Of a stretch of 64,000 nt of DNA, positions 26,409-36,491 are shown piece after piece (within the stretch, counting starts at the first letter, position 1; every line of letters begins with the position of its first letter). The stretch spans positions 2,046,001 through 2,110,000 of the forward strand of contig CP114179.1 in the NCBI GenBank assembly GCA_039555135.1, written 5' to 3'. This stretch comes from Phycisphaeraceae bacterium D3-23. Its GTDB lineage: Bacteria > Planctomycetota > Phycisphaerae > Phycisphaerales > Phycisphaeraceae. Below the pieces are notes generated by a model. It saw only the letters and a program-made list of their open reading frames with translations. It had not been told where the DNA came from and did no database searches. A program made the translations under genes and the position numbers.

Positions 26409-28846
26409 TACGCCGCCCTCCCGCGCGTTTCGTTTTGTGATGCGGTACTTGCGCCCGATGCGCCGCGGCCCGACAGCGCGCTCAGTGCCCGCCCCACCAC
26501 CGTCGGCCGATCACGGTCGGTCGCGTGGCTGAACACACGCGCCAGCCAAGTCTCCAGCAGCAGCAGACCCAGCACCCCCCAAAGCAGCGGCCAGGTCAGG
26601 TCACGCAGACGCGAGCCCGTCGCGAGCACGCCGCCCGCGTTGCGTTTGTCTTCGAGGTACGACCAACCGCCGAGCTTGTCGAGCCACTGCTCAAGCCGGG
26701 GCTGCGCGGGATAGGTGTCGCCGGCCGAGGCGTCGGCGTTGACCGCGAGCAGCTGCGGCTTCCCGGCCGAGGCGCCGGCGGTGTAGATGCCCGGGCGGAC
26801 AAGCGCGTGGCCGGCCGTGGCGTGGTCGCCGTCCGTCAGGACCATTACGGCGCTGGGTGGGTCTTCGTTTGATTCGTTGGCGTTGGCGTTGGCGTCAAAC
26901 ACGGGCGACCACACGAGCTCGCCGGCGTTGCGCCACCCGCGCCCGAGGTCGGGCCGATCCCCCGCGACGACCGGCGTCAGCCGGCCCGCATCGCCCAGCA
27001 CCCCGCGCAGCGCGTCGTGGACCAGCGGCGCAAAGAGCGGCCGTACCACCAAGTTCGTAAACCGCGTGTCCGGCGCAGTGCCCATCAAGAGCAATGTCCC
27101 CGAGCCCACCGCCCGACTCGCCATCAGCACCGGGCGGTCCGCGACTGCCAGCCCCGCGCGGCTTGTATCCAGCGCGATCCAGCGGTCCTCGTCCGGCGTC
27201 GCGAGCGGCAGCCGACGCGACACGCTCACCCAGCCCAGCTTCTCGCGCCAGTCGGCCGCGAGGTATTGCAGCACCGCCGGCGCACGCACCGACGCGTCCA
27301 GCGTTGCGGGCTCACGATCCGTTTCGTCTTCATCGCCCGGCGTCTCCACCAGCGCATCGCCGACCTCCCAGGGCAACTCGAACACACGCACCAAGCTCTG
27401 CGGCCAACGCGCCTGGTCCTCCACCGCCGGCGTAAACACCCACACCAATCCGCCCTGCTCCGCGAAGGTATGCAGCGCCTCCCAACCACCGGGCGTCAAC
27501 TGGTCAGGACGCAGCACCACCGCCGCATCGACCGACGATAACGACGACTCGCTCACCGCCGTCGGCGTCAGCGCCGTCACCTCGAACGGCCCGGCCCCCG
27601 ACCCCCCGCCGCCCATCGGCGACAGCGCGGCCCGCGCCCACTGCCACGGCTGCAACGCCCCAGGCGCTTCGTTCACCCGCGAGCCATCGTCGATCAACGC
27701 CACCTGCAAACGCTCACGCAGACGCACCACCGCCACCGCGCGGTCGTCGGCCGGCAGCGCATCGACCCCCGCCTCGGCGTTCGCCGCAGTGAGCTGCGCG
27801 ACCACCACCAGCTCGCGCCCGCCGCGCGTCGCCTCGGCGTCGAGCGCGGCCGGGAGGTCGAGATTCACCACCGTCTCGCGTTGACCGGCCAGCCACCGCG
27901 CGGTCCGCGTCGCCTCGGCCAGCGTGTTGCCCTGCGCATCATGAAGTGCAACGTTGAGCGTGACCGATCGGCCAAGCGTCTCGCCGCCGAACCGCCGCAG
28001 CCGGACCTCCGTGCTGATCGACGTCGCGCCATCGCCCGACGCGACGACCATCCGGCGGCGCGGCGTGACCGAGACGACCTGCACGTTGTCCGTGCCCTGC
28101 GCGGGCAGTGCCGTGACGATCTCCGCGCGGTCGCCGAGCCCCGCGAGCTCGGGCGGCAGGGCCTCGTCGAGGTACGCCGCCGAGCGGGCGAAGTCGCTGA
28201 GCAGCACGACGACCGCCTGGCCGTCGCGCACACCCTGCTCGTCCATCGCGTCGTTGACCCGGACGAGCGCCGCGACGAGGTCGCTGCGCCCGTAGCGCGG
28301 CGTGATCTTATTGATCGTCTCGCGCAGCGCGTCCCGGTCCGACGTCGGCGTGTCCGTCAGCATCACCGGCGGCCGCCCCATCCGCAGCACCACCGCGCGG
28401 TCGCCCTCTTCGAGCGCATCGACCACGGTGATCGCTTCTAGTTTCAGCCGATCCAGCCGGGTCCCCCCGGCCTCGCGCGTCTGCGTCGAGAGCGCATCGT
28501 CGACCACGATGTACACCACCCGCCCGCTCGACTGCCCCGTCAACAAGCCGCCAAGCCCGCCGGCCGCGCCGCAGCCCGACAGCACGGGCCCCGCAAGCGC
28601 GAGCCCCGCGACCAACACGGCTAGGCAACGCACCAGCAGCAGCAGCAGCCGTTCAACCTGCAGGCGTTTGCGCTGCTTCTTGTACGCCTCCAATAAGAAC
28701 CGCATCGCGCCCCACGGCTCGGGCCGCCGCCGAAACCGACTCATCAGGTGGATCACGATCGGCACCGACACCGCCAACGCCCCGACCGCCGCGATCGCGG
28801 GGACGGTGAACAGGCCGCCAGCGGCTTGGGCGAGCGCAGCGATCAA
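26408..28846 (-). CDS. BatA-like VWA membrane protein (aerotolerance regulator N-terminal type)
   Basis: About 812 residues from a TTG at 28846 with GGGGGT upstream. A longer ATG start at 28897 lies inside the dispersed repeat D1 and gives a Cys-rich, repeat-encoded leader, so it was not chosen. The N-terminus has a helix ending in VPIVIHLMSRFRRRPEPWGA, the hallmark of the BatA N-terminal domain, followed by KKQRKRLQVERLLLLLVRCLA and a second helix. A VWA-type domain follows, with the MIDAS Ser replaced (VVDDALSTQT) and an FARSAAYLDE strand. The rest is periplasmic, with a final helix (WPLLWGVLGLLLLETWLARV). It follows the DUF58 gene and precedes the VWA/GATase-like gene with translational overlap. 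Confidence 0.8.
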   Translation of the reverse strand: MIAALAQAAGGLFTVPAIAAVGALAVSVPIVIHLMSRFRRRPEPWGAMRFLLEAYKKQRKRLQVERLLLLLVRCLAVLVAGLALAGPVLSGCGAAGGLGGLLTGQSSGRVVYIVVDDALSTQTREAGGTRLDRLKLEAITVVDALEEGDRAVVLRMGRPPVMLTDTPTSDRDALRETINKITPRYGRSDLVAALVRVNDAMDEQGVRDGQAVVVLLSDFARSAAYLDEALPPELAGLGDRAEIVTALPAQGTDNVQVVSVTPRRRMVVASGDGATSISTEVRLRRFGGETLGRSVTLNVALHDAQGNTLAEATRTARWLAGQRETVVNLDLPAALDAEATRGGRELVVVAQLTAANAEAGVDALPADDRAVAVVRLRERLQVALIDDGSRVNEAPGALQPWQWARAALSPMGGGGSGAGPFEVTALTPTAVSESSLSSVDAAVVLRPDQLTPGGWEALHTFAEQGGLVWVFTPAVEDQARWPQSLVRVFELPWEVGDALVETPGDEDETDREPATLDASVRAPAVLQYLAADWREKLGWVSVSRRLPLATPDEDRWIALDTSRAGLAVADRPVLMASRAVGSGTLLLMGTAPDTRFTNLVVRPLFAPLVHDALRGVLGDAGRLTPVVAGDRPDLGRGWRNAGELVWSPVFDANANANESNEDPPSAVMVLTDGDHATAGHALVRPGIYTAGASAGKPQLLAVNADASAGDTYPAQPRLEQWLDKLGGWSYLEDKRNAGGVLATGSRLRDLTWPLLWGVLGLLLLETWLARVFSHATDRDRPTVVGRALSALSGRGASGASTASQNETRGRAA

Positions 28847-28869
28847 CAGATACCCCCGGCAACAGAAAC

Positions 28870-29040
28870 ATGAAACCACCGATGCACACCGATACACACC
28901 GATCGAAACGGAGAAGCATCACGCAAAGGCGCAAAGGCGCAGAGTAAAAAAATCAGCTCCTCACTTAGCGCCTTTGCGCCTTTACGTGAGGTCACGTCGC
29001 CTTGATATCCATGTGCATCGGTGTGCATCGGTGGTTTCAT
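28870..29040. repeat. nested inverted repeats, family D copy D1
   Basis: The outer arms 28870-28893 and 29017-29040 are a perfect 24-bp inverted repeat with core ACCACCGATGCACACCGAT. Inside it, 28920-28940 and 28968-28988 form a second inverted repeat of 21 bp with one mismatch, built on CGCAAAGGCGCAAAGGCGC. The element ends 3 bases from the DUF58 stop codon and reaches within about 25 bases of the BatA-like start. Confidence 0.9.
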
Positions 29041-29042
29041 GA

Positions 29043-30113
29043 CTACGACCCCCGCGCGATCATCGCCGCACGCCGCGCCAGGAACATGCTCAGCGGCGCG
29101 CCCAGCGGCGCGCTCGTGTCGAGCAGCAGGTGGTCAAAGTGGAACTTCTGGCACGCATCCTCCACCGCGTCGCGGTGCTCGGCCACGACCTCCAGGTACG
29201 CCTTCTGGATCGCCTGCGCATCCAGCGGCAGCCGGCCCTCGCCTTCCATCCCCATGAACTCGCTTACGCTGCGGAACGGAAACGAAAGCTCGGCAGGGTC
29301 CATCACGCGCAGCACGATCGCATCGTGCCCCCGGTGGCGCAGCTTCGCCAAGCCCTGCTCGATGGCGTCCACATCGTCGAACAAATCACTAATCAGCACC
29401 ACCAAGGACCGCTGCTTGAGCCCCGCGATCATCGGGTCGAACATCGCGGCCAGATTCGTCCGCCCACGGATCGTGTCCGCAGTGGGCTTCGCTTTCAGCG
29501 ATGAAGCATTTTCCGTGGGGCCCACCAGGTCCGCCTCGACCAGCGCCTGCGTAATGTTGCGCCAGTGGTGCTTGTTGTTGCTCAGCCGGGTCGAACGCTG
29601 CACCGTGTCCGCAAACACCGTCAGCCCAACACGGTCCGCCTGCATGAGCGCGAGGTGCGCCACCGCAACCGCCAGCGCCGCCGCGTGATCGATTTTGCGC
29701 CAGCCGGCCGGCGCTTTGCCTTTGAGGTCGCGCCCCGCGCCTTCCGGGGGCTTGCCTTCGTTCATCAGTTCGCCGCGCGGCTTGCCGGCGGTAAACCGTG
29801 TGCCCGAGGTGTACCCCATCGACGCCGAGACATCGACCAGGATCATCAGGTCCAGGTTCGTCTCGCGGACGTACTGCTTGAGGTACAGCTTGTCCGTCTT
29901 GGCCATCACCTTCCAGTCGAGGAAGCGCAGGTCGTCGCCGGGCACATACTGCCGGTGCTGCGCAAACTCGACCGAGAACCCCTGCATCGGCGAGCGGTGC
30001 TGCCCGGACATGAGCCCCTCAACAATCATCCGCGCCCGCATCTCCAACGACCCCACACGCGCGAGCGTGTGCGGGTCGAGGTAGCTGGTGAAGGAGGCGG
30101 TGGAGGTGGGCAT
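29043..30113 (-). CDS. DUF58 domain protein (VWA-like)
   Basis: 356 residues from ATG 30113, six bases after the preceding stop; an ATG at 30161 would overlap the upstream gene. The early SSxL motif region (LDPHTLARVGSLEMRARMIVEGLMSGQHRSP) and the FSVEFAQHRQYVPGDDLRFLDWKVMAKTDKLYLKQY block are the DUF58 signature. The VWA-type MIDAS is intact as LVDVSASMGY. DUF58 proteins pair with MoxR ATPases, which remodel or load metal-ion-dependent partners. It sits between moxR and the BatA-like gene, interrupted upstream by a low-GC orphan. Confidence 0.9.
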   Translation of the reverse strand: MPTSTASFTSYLDPHTLARVGSLEMRARMIVEGLMSGQHRSPMQGFSVEFAQHRQYVPGDDLRFLDWKVMAKTDKLYLKQYVRETNLDLMILVDVSASMGYTSGTRFTAGKPRGELMNEGKPPEGAGRDLKGKAPAGWRKIDHAAALAVAVAHLALMQADRVGLTVFADTVQRSTRLSNNKHHWRNITQALVEADLVGPTENASSLKAKPTADTIRGRTNLAAMFDPMIAGLKQRSLVVLISDLFDDVDAIEQGLAKLRHRGHDAIVLRVMDPAELSFPFRSVSEFMGMEGEGRLPLDAQAIQKAYLEVVAEHRDAVEDACQKFHFDHLLLDTSAPLGAPLSMFLARRAAMIARGS

Positions 30114-30118
30114 GCGAA

Positions 30119-30757
30119 TCAAAACTCGATCAGGAGAAAAAGACAAAGCTCGTTGCGCCACCCATCTGTGGATATGGCCTTCAACGGTTCAAGAACGGAA
30201 CTCGCGAACTCTGGTGCCCATCCCTCAGCTATCTGCTTACCATCCCTATTGCAGGTGTATTCAGGTGATGACATCGCTTCAGCCCATTTAAACGCGATGT
30301 CCGATGTCCGATCGTCATCTATCTCTGCCAGCGTTTGTCTGAAGGGATCATTGAAAACCAAGACAATCGCACCCGCAGAAGGCGGCGCATAGAAAGCCGG
30401 CTCTAGTAACGGTTCTATGCCGAGTAGGCTAGACAGTGGTTCGTACTCTATGTGCGTAAAACCTTTCGAACAGATGTGTGGCCTCTCTCGCATACTATCT
30501 GGAATTCGTTGCTCTAAAAACCGCAGGTAATCACCTTCGATCCCTACCACATCGTGCTTGGACAGCACGATGTTTTCTTCCTCTTTCCACTCCGGCTCTG
30601 TGCTGGTGGTTCTTTTTTCTTCGCCTGTGAATGGATTGCGAACCACAAGGTCTCGTGGAGTAGAAAGCGGTGCTTTCCAGTCCGGAAACATCTGCAATAA
30701 GTCATCCGATGTAGCCAAAAACAAGGTTGAATAGATCGCCAAACCAAAGACTCCCAT
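30119..30757 (-). CDS. hypothetical protein, low-GC insert in the MoxR operon
   Basis: 212 residues, no family recognised. By eye the DNA is clearly richer in A/T than either neighbour and codon use differs (many AAA, GAA, TCT codons). It lies between moxR and the DUF58 gene, which are normally adjacent. The protein is soluble-looking with a hydrophobic start (GVFGLAIYSTLFLATSDDLL), mixed charge, and aromatic-rich segments. Composition and size recall small immunity- or effector-type proteins, but no motif proves it. Likely acquired by transfer and inserted with no break of the operon. Confidence 0.55.
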   Translation of the reverse strand: MGVFGLAIYSTLFLATSDDLLQMFPDWKAPLSTPRDLVVRNPFTGEEKRTTSTEPEWKEEENIVLSKHDVVGIEGDYLRFLEQRIPDSMRERPHICSKGFTHIEYEPLSSLLGIEPLLEPAFYAPPSAGAIVLVFNDPFRQTLAEIDDDRTSDIAFKWAEAMSSPEYTCNRDGKQIAEGWAPEFASSVLEPLKAISTDGWRNELCLFLLIEF

Positions 30758-30773
30758 TTAGTTTTCACACGAC

Positions 30774-31834
<1,061 letters not shown>

Positions 31835-32492
31835 GGTGGGCTCGGGGAGGGGCGGGGGAGGGGACGGGCGAGTATAGCCCGCCGGACCAGCGGGGACCGG
31901 GCCCCGGGTTAGACGACGGGAGAGCCCGTGGGGTTCCTGTCGCGTGGCGCGATCGCGGTCTTGTGCCGAAGATTTCCCCACGGCAGTGAGTCGGTCAGGG
32001 CCAAGCCCCAAGTCCCGGCCCGATGGGGGCCGGGCTCGGCTTCCTACGAGAGAGAGAATAATTCTTAAATCTCTTCTTCATCGTAGTATTGGTGGCGCAA
32101 GCTGGGATAAACCGGGGCATTGCGATGTAAATTGAACCGGTTGCGTGGCTTACCGGCTGCGATTCTCCTGAACAAGTTAACGGTATTTTCCCCGGCGCTG
32201 TCTGGCTAACGGCCCAGTGTGGCACGGGCCAGCCGGTTTGCGAACCTGTGCGAGCGTTCGGGTGGATTTGGGAGCACGTTGGGCATGTACTACGCTCACA
32301 CTCCGCCGGTCTATCCCGACCTTTTCCACATCGCTGCGCGGCGGTTTGGGGGCTGTGGCGCGGGGCGTTGTTCGTACACAATCACCGTTGTTTGCGGCGA
32401 CGCGCCGCCGCTCGCGGCTTTAGCGCAGATGGGCTGACCGCGCCAAGCCGCAAGCGGCTCGCTGAGGGGACGCTGGGGAATGAGGGGCGCTA
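31835..32492. other. intergenic region downstream of dnaA; candidate DnaA box
   Basis: About 660 bases between the start of moxR and the stop of dnaA. No supported gene. It holds an A/T-rich stretch near 32055-32090, a TTTTCCACA at 32322-32330 that matches the DnaA box pattern TTWTNCACA, and a purine-rich segment near the moxR start. One good box is too few for an origin claim. Confidence 0.3.
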
Positions 32493-33860
32493 CTACTGCC
32501 GGGCGATCTGGTCGTTGAGCTGCCGGACCTGGCTGCCGTACTGGGCATCGTCTTCGCAGCGCTGCTTGACGGTCTTGATCGAGTGCATGACGGTTGTGTG
32601 GTCCCGGCCGCCGAAGTACCCGCCGATCTCTTCGAGGGAGAACCGGGTGTGCTCTCGGGCGAGGAACATGCAGACCTGCCGGGGCTCGGTGACGGACTTG
32701 TGCCGGCGTCGTGACTGCAGGTCGGAGAGCTTGACGTTGTAGAACACGGTGACGGCGTCGATGATGTGCTGGAGCGTGACCTGGTTGGTGCGTGGCGCGG
32801 CCTGCTCGCCGAGGACCTCGCGCGCGAGGTCCATGTCGATGGGCTGCTTGTTGAGTGTGGACAGCCCTTGGAGCTTGAGGACGGCGCCTTCGAGTTCGCG
32901 GGCGTTGGTATCGATGCGTTGCGCGATGTGGTCGATGACTTCGTCGGGGACGACCATTCCGCGCATCTGGGCCTTGGCCTTGAGGATCGCGGCGCGGGTC
33001 TCGAAGCACGGCGGGCCGACGTGGGCGACCAGGCCCCAGCTGAATCGGCTGACCAGGCGCTCTTCGAGCTGGGGGATCTCGGCGGGCGCGGCGTCGGAGC
33101 TGAGCACGATCTGGCGGTTGTTCTGATACAGCTCGTTGAAGGTATGGAACAGCTCTTCCTGGCTGCGGTCCTTCTGGGTGAGGCAGTGGATGTCGTCGAT
33201 GACGAGCATGTCGACATGGCGGTAGCGGTGGCGGAACTCGCTCATCTTGCCGCTCCTCACGCACTCGATGAACTGGTTCATGAACGCGTCGCACGAGACG
33301 TACAGGATCTTGTGGTCGGGGTGGACCTCAAGGATTTTTTGGCAGATGGCCTGGAGCAGGTGGGTCTTGCCCAGCCCGACCCCGCCGTGGATGAACAGCG
33401 GGTTGTAGGCCGTGCCCGGTTGCTCGGCGACGGCGGCCGCGGCCGCGGCGGCGAGGCGGTTGTTGGGCCCGGAGATAAAGTTGTCGAACGAGTAGTCGGG
33501 CGACAAGACCATCTGGTCGTCGTCGAACTCCCGGCCGGGGTGGCCCGGGCGCGGCGTGGGCGGAGGCATCGTCGGCGCGTGGCCGTTGCTTGCGGCGGGC
33601 GGCTTGGGGGTCGTCGGCTCGCTGACAAAGCGCACACCGACGAGGTTGCCGGTCACGGCCTGTGCGGCCTCGATGAATGGGTCGAGGCAGCGCTTCTGCA
33701 AGTAGTTCTGCTGGACCCCGGTTGAGGTCTGGATCTCGAGCAGACCCGCGTCCATGCGGACGGGCTCGAGTTCTTCGAACCACTGCCGGCAGATTGTGCC
33801 GTGGTGATCCTTGAGGTAGGACATCATGTCACGCCACTGGGTCGTGTCCGGACGGCTCAT
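32493..33860 (-). CDS. dnaA: chromosomal replication initiator protein DnaA
   Basis: 455 residues from ATG 33860. Domain I (about 1-85) is followed by a Pro-rich linker (about 82-110). Domain III starts with the conserved DNFISGPNNRLAAAAA region; the Walker A is HGGVGLGKTHL (159-168), then VIDDIHCL (Walker B), and SSDAAPAEIPQLEERLVSRF. The C-terminal helix-turn-helix has RRRHKSVTEPRQVCMFLARE and GGYFGGRDHTTVMHSI, the DnaA box-binding signature. DnaA binds origin boxes and opens the duplex. Neither dnaN nor recF is beside it, so the common dnaA-dnaN-recF order is broken here. Confidence 0.95.
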   Translation of the reverse strand: MSRPDTTQWRDMMSYLKDHHGTICRQWFEELEPVRMDAGLLEIQTSTGVQQNYLQKRCLDPFIEAAQAVTGNLVGVRFVSEPTTPKPPAASNGHAPTMPPPTPRPGHPGREFDDDQMVLSPDYSFDNFISGPNNRLAAAAAAAVAEQPGTAYNPLFIHGGVGLGKTHLLQAICQKILEVHPDHKILYVSCDAFMNQFIECVRSGKMSEFRHRYRHVDMLVIDDIHCLTQKDRSQEELFHTFNELYQNNRQIVLSSDAAPAEIPQLEERLVSRFSWGLVAHVGPPCFETRAAILKAKAQMRGMVVPDEVIDHIAQRIDTNARELEGAVLKLQGLSTLNKQPIDMDLAREVLGEQAAPRTNQVTLQHIIDAVTVFYNVKLSDLQSRRRHKSVTEPRQVCMFLAREHTRFSLEEIGGYFGGRDHTTVMHSIKTVKQRCEDDAQYGSQVRQLNDQIARQ

Positions 33861-34354
33861 CTGCACTTCTCGTGTGGCGGCGGGTCTATTGGGTCGCGCC
33901 GACCGCCGACTCTGCCTAGTGGGCTTGCCGAGCAGGCCCGACCGAGTGTGACGCGGCGCTGGAAAATCAAACGCGATGCGGAAAGTAACGCGCCGACCCA
34001 CCGCCTGTCAACGCAGTTGTTCCACATCGCCCGGCTTGACAAACCGCAAGCGTGTCCACTAAGCGCCAGCCCGGTTTCGTAGCGGGTTTCAATAGCTACC
34101 CCTACCCCTACCGACCTACCACGCCAACAGACGACAGCTTATTCTGGCGATTTCAACAACAGTTGTTCAGGTCGGATCATGACATCCCACGTCTTTGAGT
34201 AAGCAGAGCCCGAACCCAAGCCCGAGCGCACCGCCGTGTCGAGTGGCATATCCGATAGACAGACAGGTGCTGCTGGCGGACGCTGGCGCGGCTTCGAGCA
34301 TCCCTTGGCCTCCATTTACTTCCTTCCCTGCGGAACGTGGCTTAGAATAGGGGG
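33861..34354. other. intergenic region upstream of dnaA
   Basis: About 490 bases between divergently oriented dnaA and the coiled-coil gene; it must contain the dnaA promoter. It has an ACCCCT-type C-rich stretch (around 34095-34120), a 13-base palindrome AACAAC-A-GTTGTT at 34155-34167 that could be an operator, and a weak DnaA-box-like TGTTCCACA near 34018. No gene or clear promoter could be supported. Confidence 0.3.
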
Positions 34355-35395
34355 ATGCGAGGGACTCAGCGATGTTTAGCGATCGGGCTGGCCGGGCTAT
34401 GGCCTGCGCTCGTGGCTTGGCCGGCGATGGCACAGCCGGCCCCGCCCGCCGAGGGGGTCGATGCACCGCAGGGCCAGGATCAAGACGTTGAGGACGATGC
34501 CAAGGCCGCTTGGCGGGCCGAGGTGGATCGGCTGACCGGCGCGTGCCTGGCGCTCCAGGCCGAGCAACGCGGGCTGCGCGAGGCGGTGCGTTCGTCGGTC
34601 GCGGGGTTGAACAGCACGCTGCTGGCGCTCATGGAGGCCGCGAAGGTTTTGGCCGATCCGTTGGCTGCGCCGGAGGAGGCGACCCCGGTCACCGAGCGGG
34701 TTGCGTCGCTGTCCAGCGAAGAGGCGCAGATCGAGCGTTGGCTCTGGGGCGAGGAGCTGCCCGACCAGCCGGGCGTGACGCGCGCGTCCTTGCGGGCCCG
34801 GCTGGTCGCGCTGCGTCAGGAACGGCAAAACGCGGCGCTGCTGATCGAGGCCCACACCCTGGTCGGCGCGTTCGACCGCGAGCAGATGCGCTCGCGCATG
34901 CTGGAGCAGGCCGAGGCGCTCCGCGAAGAGATCGGCGAGGCGACGCTGCCGATGCGAGACCGGCTGTCGGCACTGGAGGTCGAGGCCGCGCGCGAAGGTG
35001 AGGCGTTTGAAGAGGTCATGGCGGGGTTCGGCCGGATCACAGACCAACTCCCCATCGCGGTCGAGGCGGTCACGGCCGACGGATGGTTTCAGCACGGGCT
35101 CACGTCACTGCGCTGGTACGACCGTCGCGGCCGACTGGTCGCTACCGCGCGGGTTCGTCTGCGCCCGAGCGTCGATCGCGATATGCCGCCGCCTCTGGTA
35201 CTCGACCGCTTCGCCATCATCAGCCAGACCGACCAAGAGGCCACCGTCAGTGTCGGCTACTTCACGGTCGAGTTCCGCGCCGCGATGCCCGAGGTCGCGG
35301 GCGAGCAGCAGGTGCTCGACACGCTGGTGCGCCTGCTCGACCTCGAAGGGCTCGGCGATGTGCGGCCGGCCGCGAAATCCACCGCGCAGAACTAA
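34355..35395 (+). CDS. exported coiled-coil protein
   Basis: 346 residues, no family recognised. Signal peptide at residues 1-26 (hydrophobic LAIGLAGLWPALVAW, cleavage AMA). The mature part starts with an acidic Gln/Asp linker, then a long Ala/Glu/Arg/Leu-rich helical region (about 50-230) with coiled-coil spacing, and a compact C-terminal domain (about 232-340; GWFQHGLTSLRWYDRRGRLV, ISQTDQEATVSVGYFTVEF). AGGGGG lies directly before the ATG, and TAGAAT at 34343-34348 could be a -10 box, which would make the mRNA nearly leaderless. It stands alone upstream of the pseudopilin gene. Confidence 0.65.
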   Translation: MRGTQRCLAIGLAGLWPALVAWPAMAQPAPPAEGVDAPQGQDQDVEDDAKAAWRAEVDRLTGACLALQAEQRGLREAVRSSVAGLNSTLLALMEAAKVLADPLAAPEEATPVTERVASLSSEEAQIERWLWGEELPDQPGVTRASLRARLVALRQERQNAALLIEAHTLVGAFDREQMRSRMLEQAEALREEIGEATLPMRDRLSALEVEAAREGEAFEEVMAGFGRITDQLPIAVEAVTADGWFQHGLTSLRWYDRRGRLVATARVRLRPSVDRDMPPPLVLDRFAIISQTDQEATVSVGYFTVEFRAAMPEVAGEQQVLDTLVRLLDLEGLGDVRPAAKSTAQN

Positions 35396-35562
35396 CTGTG
35401 TAGCCAACCGCCCATCGGGCAGCGCGTTGGCACCACACCACCCGGCGCGCCGTCCGTTGGGCGAGGGCTAAACGGTTTCTCGTTTGCGATGGGTCCCCCA
35501 TCAAAAACCCTGCGGCGCGGCGCGGGGTGTCGGTGGGTCTGCTTGTCTGACCCGAGCGCCGC

Positions 35563-36105
35563 CTAAACGTCTTGGTGACAGCAAGCATGCGCTTCGGGTT
35601 CATCTTCTCGTACATCTTCCGCGATCACCTTGTCCTCTGTCTCTTCCCCATCCGATGCCTCAGCTTCGTCGTTGCCCGTACATGACTTTTCCGCGTCGGG
35701 GGTCTCGGGCTTTTCGACACTCGGGAGGATGACGATCACGCTGGGCGATGCGCTGGGCGGGAGCGTATCGACCAGGCCATCGACCTGTTCGTCCGTCGTC
35801 AGCGGGCGGTGCTGCCGCAGCACGCGGGCCAGCAGCGGGCCGCGGTCGCGGTCCAAGGGCTTGATCGGCAGCACGACCGCTGCCGTGGCCTCTTCCACCT
35901 CGGGGAAGGCAGGGAGCGCGTGCGGGAACTTCTCCAGCTTGGACATGTACGGTCCGTGGTACTTGTAGGACGCGGCGTCGTGGTTCGTGTGCCGCGCGTC
36001 CGAGCCGTCGCCGACATGGAACACGATGCGGATGAACACCGCCATCACAAACACCGCAAGGATCAACTGCACCAAGGTAAATGCTTTTCGGCGCGCACGA
36101 GTCAT
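35563..36105 (-). CDS. pseudopilin-like membrane-anchored protein with Gln at +5
   Basis: 180 residues; AGGAAGGA lies upstream of the ATG. The start RRKAFTLVQLILAVFVMAVF looks like a prepilin signal with an Ala-Phe cleavage site and hydrophobic helix, but the mature +5 position is Gln instead of the Glu that most pilins need for assembly. The remainder is polar and acidic, with a Pro-rich middle (residues about 60-130) and a C-terminus rich in Glu and ending HACCHQDV. No pilin fold is recognisable, so this may be a membrane-anchored protein using a pilin-like signal. Function unknown. Confidence 0.6.
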   Translation of the reverse strand: MTRARRKAFTLVQLILAVFVMAVFIRIVFHVGDGSDARHTNHDAASYKYHGPYMSKLEKFPHALPAFPEVEEATAAVVLPIKPLDRDRGPLLARVLRQHRPLTTDEQVDGLVDTLPPSASPSVIVILPSVEKPETPDAEKSCTGNDEAEASDGEETEDKVIAEDVREDEPEAHACCHQDV

Positions 36106-36491
36106 GGTGATTCCTTCCTAAGACATTGCATGGCATCCCTGCGGCCCCGGGCGTTGCGCCCTCGGCGGGCGGTCGCATCCTGCGATCCACCGTTTGGCAC
36201 GACTAGCGTAACGGGTACGCTCCAAGTCCCGCAAGGGTTTCTTCGTCAATTCTTCCAGGTCGGGGACAGCGGGTGAAACGATTCTCGGTGTTGCGGCCGA
36301 TCACTACTAGGCAGACGTTTGCCAGCCCTGTTTTTCCAGCGGAAAACGGAAATTTTTGAATCACAGGGCTTCCCCTTAGTTCATGTGCATTGTTTTGAGA
36401 ACTCATTGCGTTTTGAACGACGGCACATGAAACAAGGTCGTTTGAGGCAGCTCGACTTCATACGGGGTTGCCCTGACGCTACGATGCGGGG
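36106..36491. other. intergenic region, no supported feature
   Basis: About 385 bases between the pseudopilin-like gene and slyX; composition is mixed, more A/T-rich near 36330-36440. The only open frames here are short and do not look protein-like. Promoters for two divergent genes should lie inside. Confidence 0.4.

Noticed and set aside
28847-28897. ATG start for the BatA-like gene within repeat D1
   Set aside because: The extra residues are translated repeat sequence; the TTG at 28846 has a better ribosome site and starts at the conserved region.
32217-32437. Short open frames between moxR and dnaA
   Set aside because: They lack ribosome sites, overlap each other in several frames and do not look protein-like.
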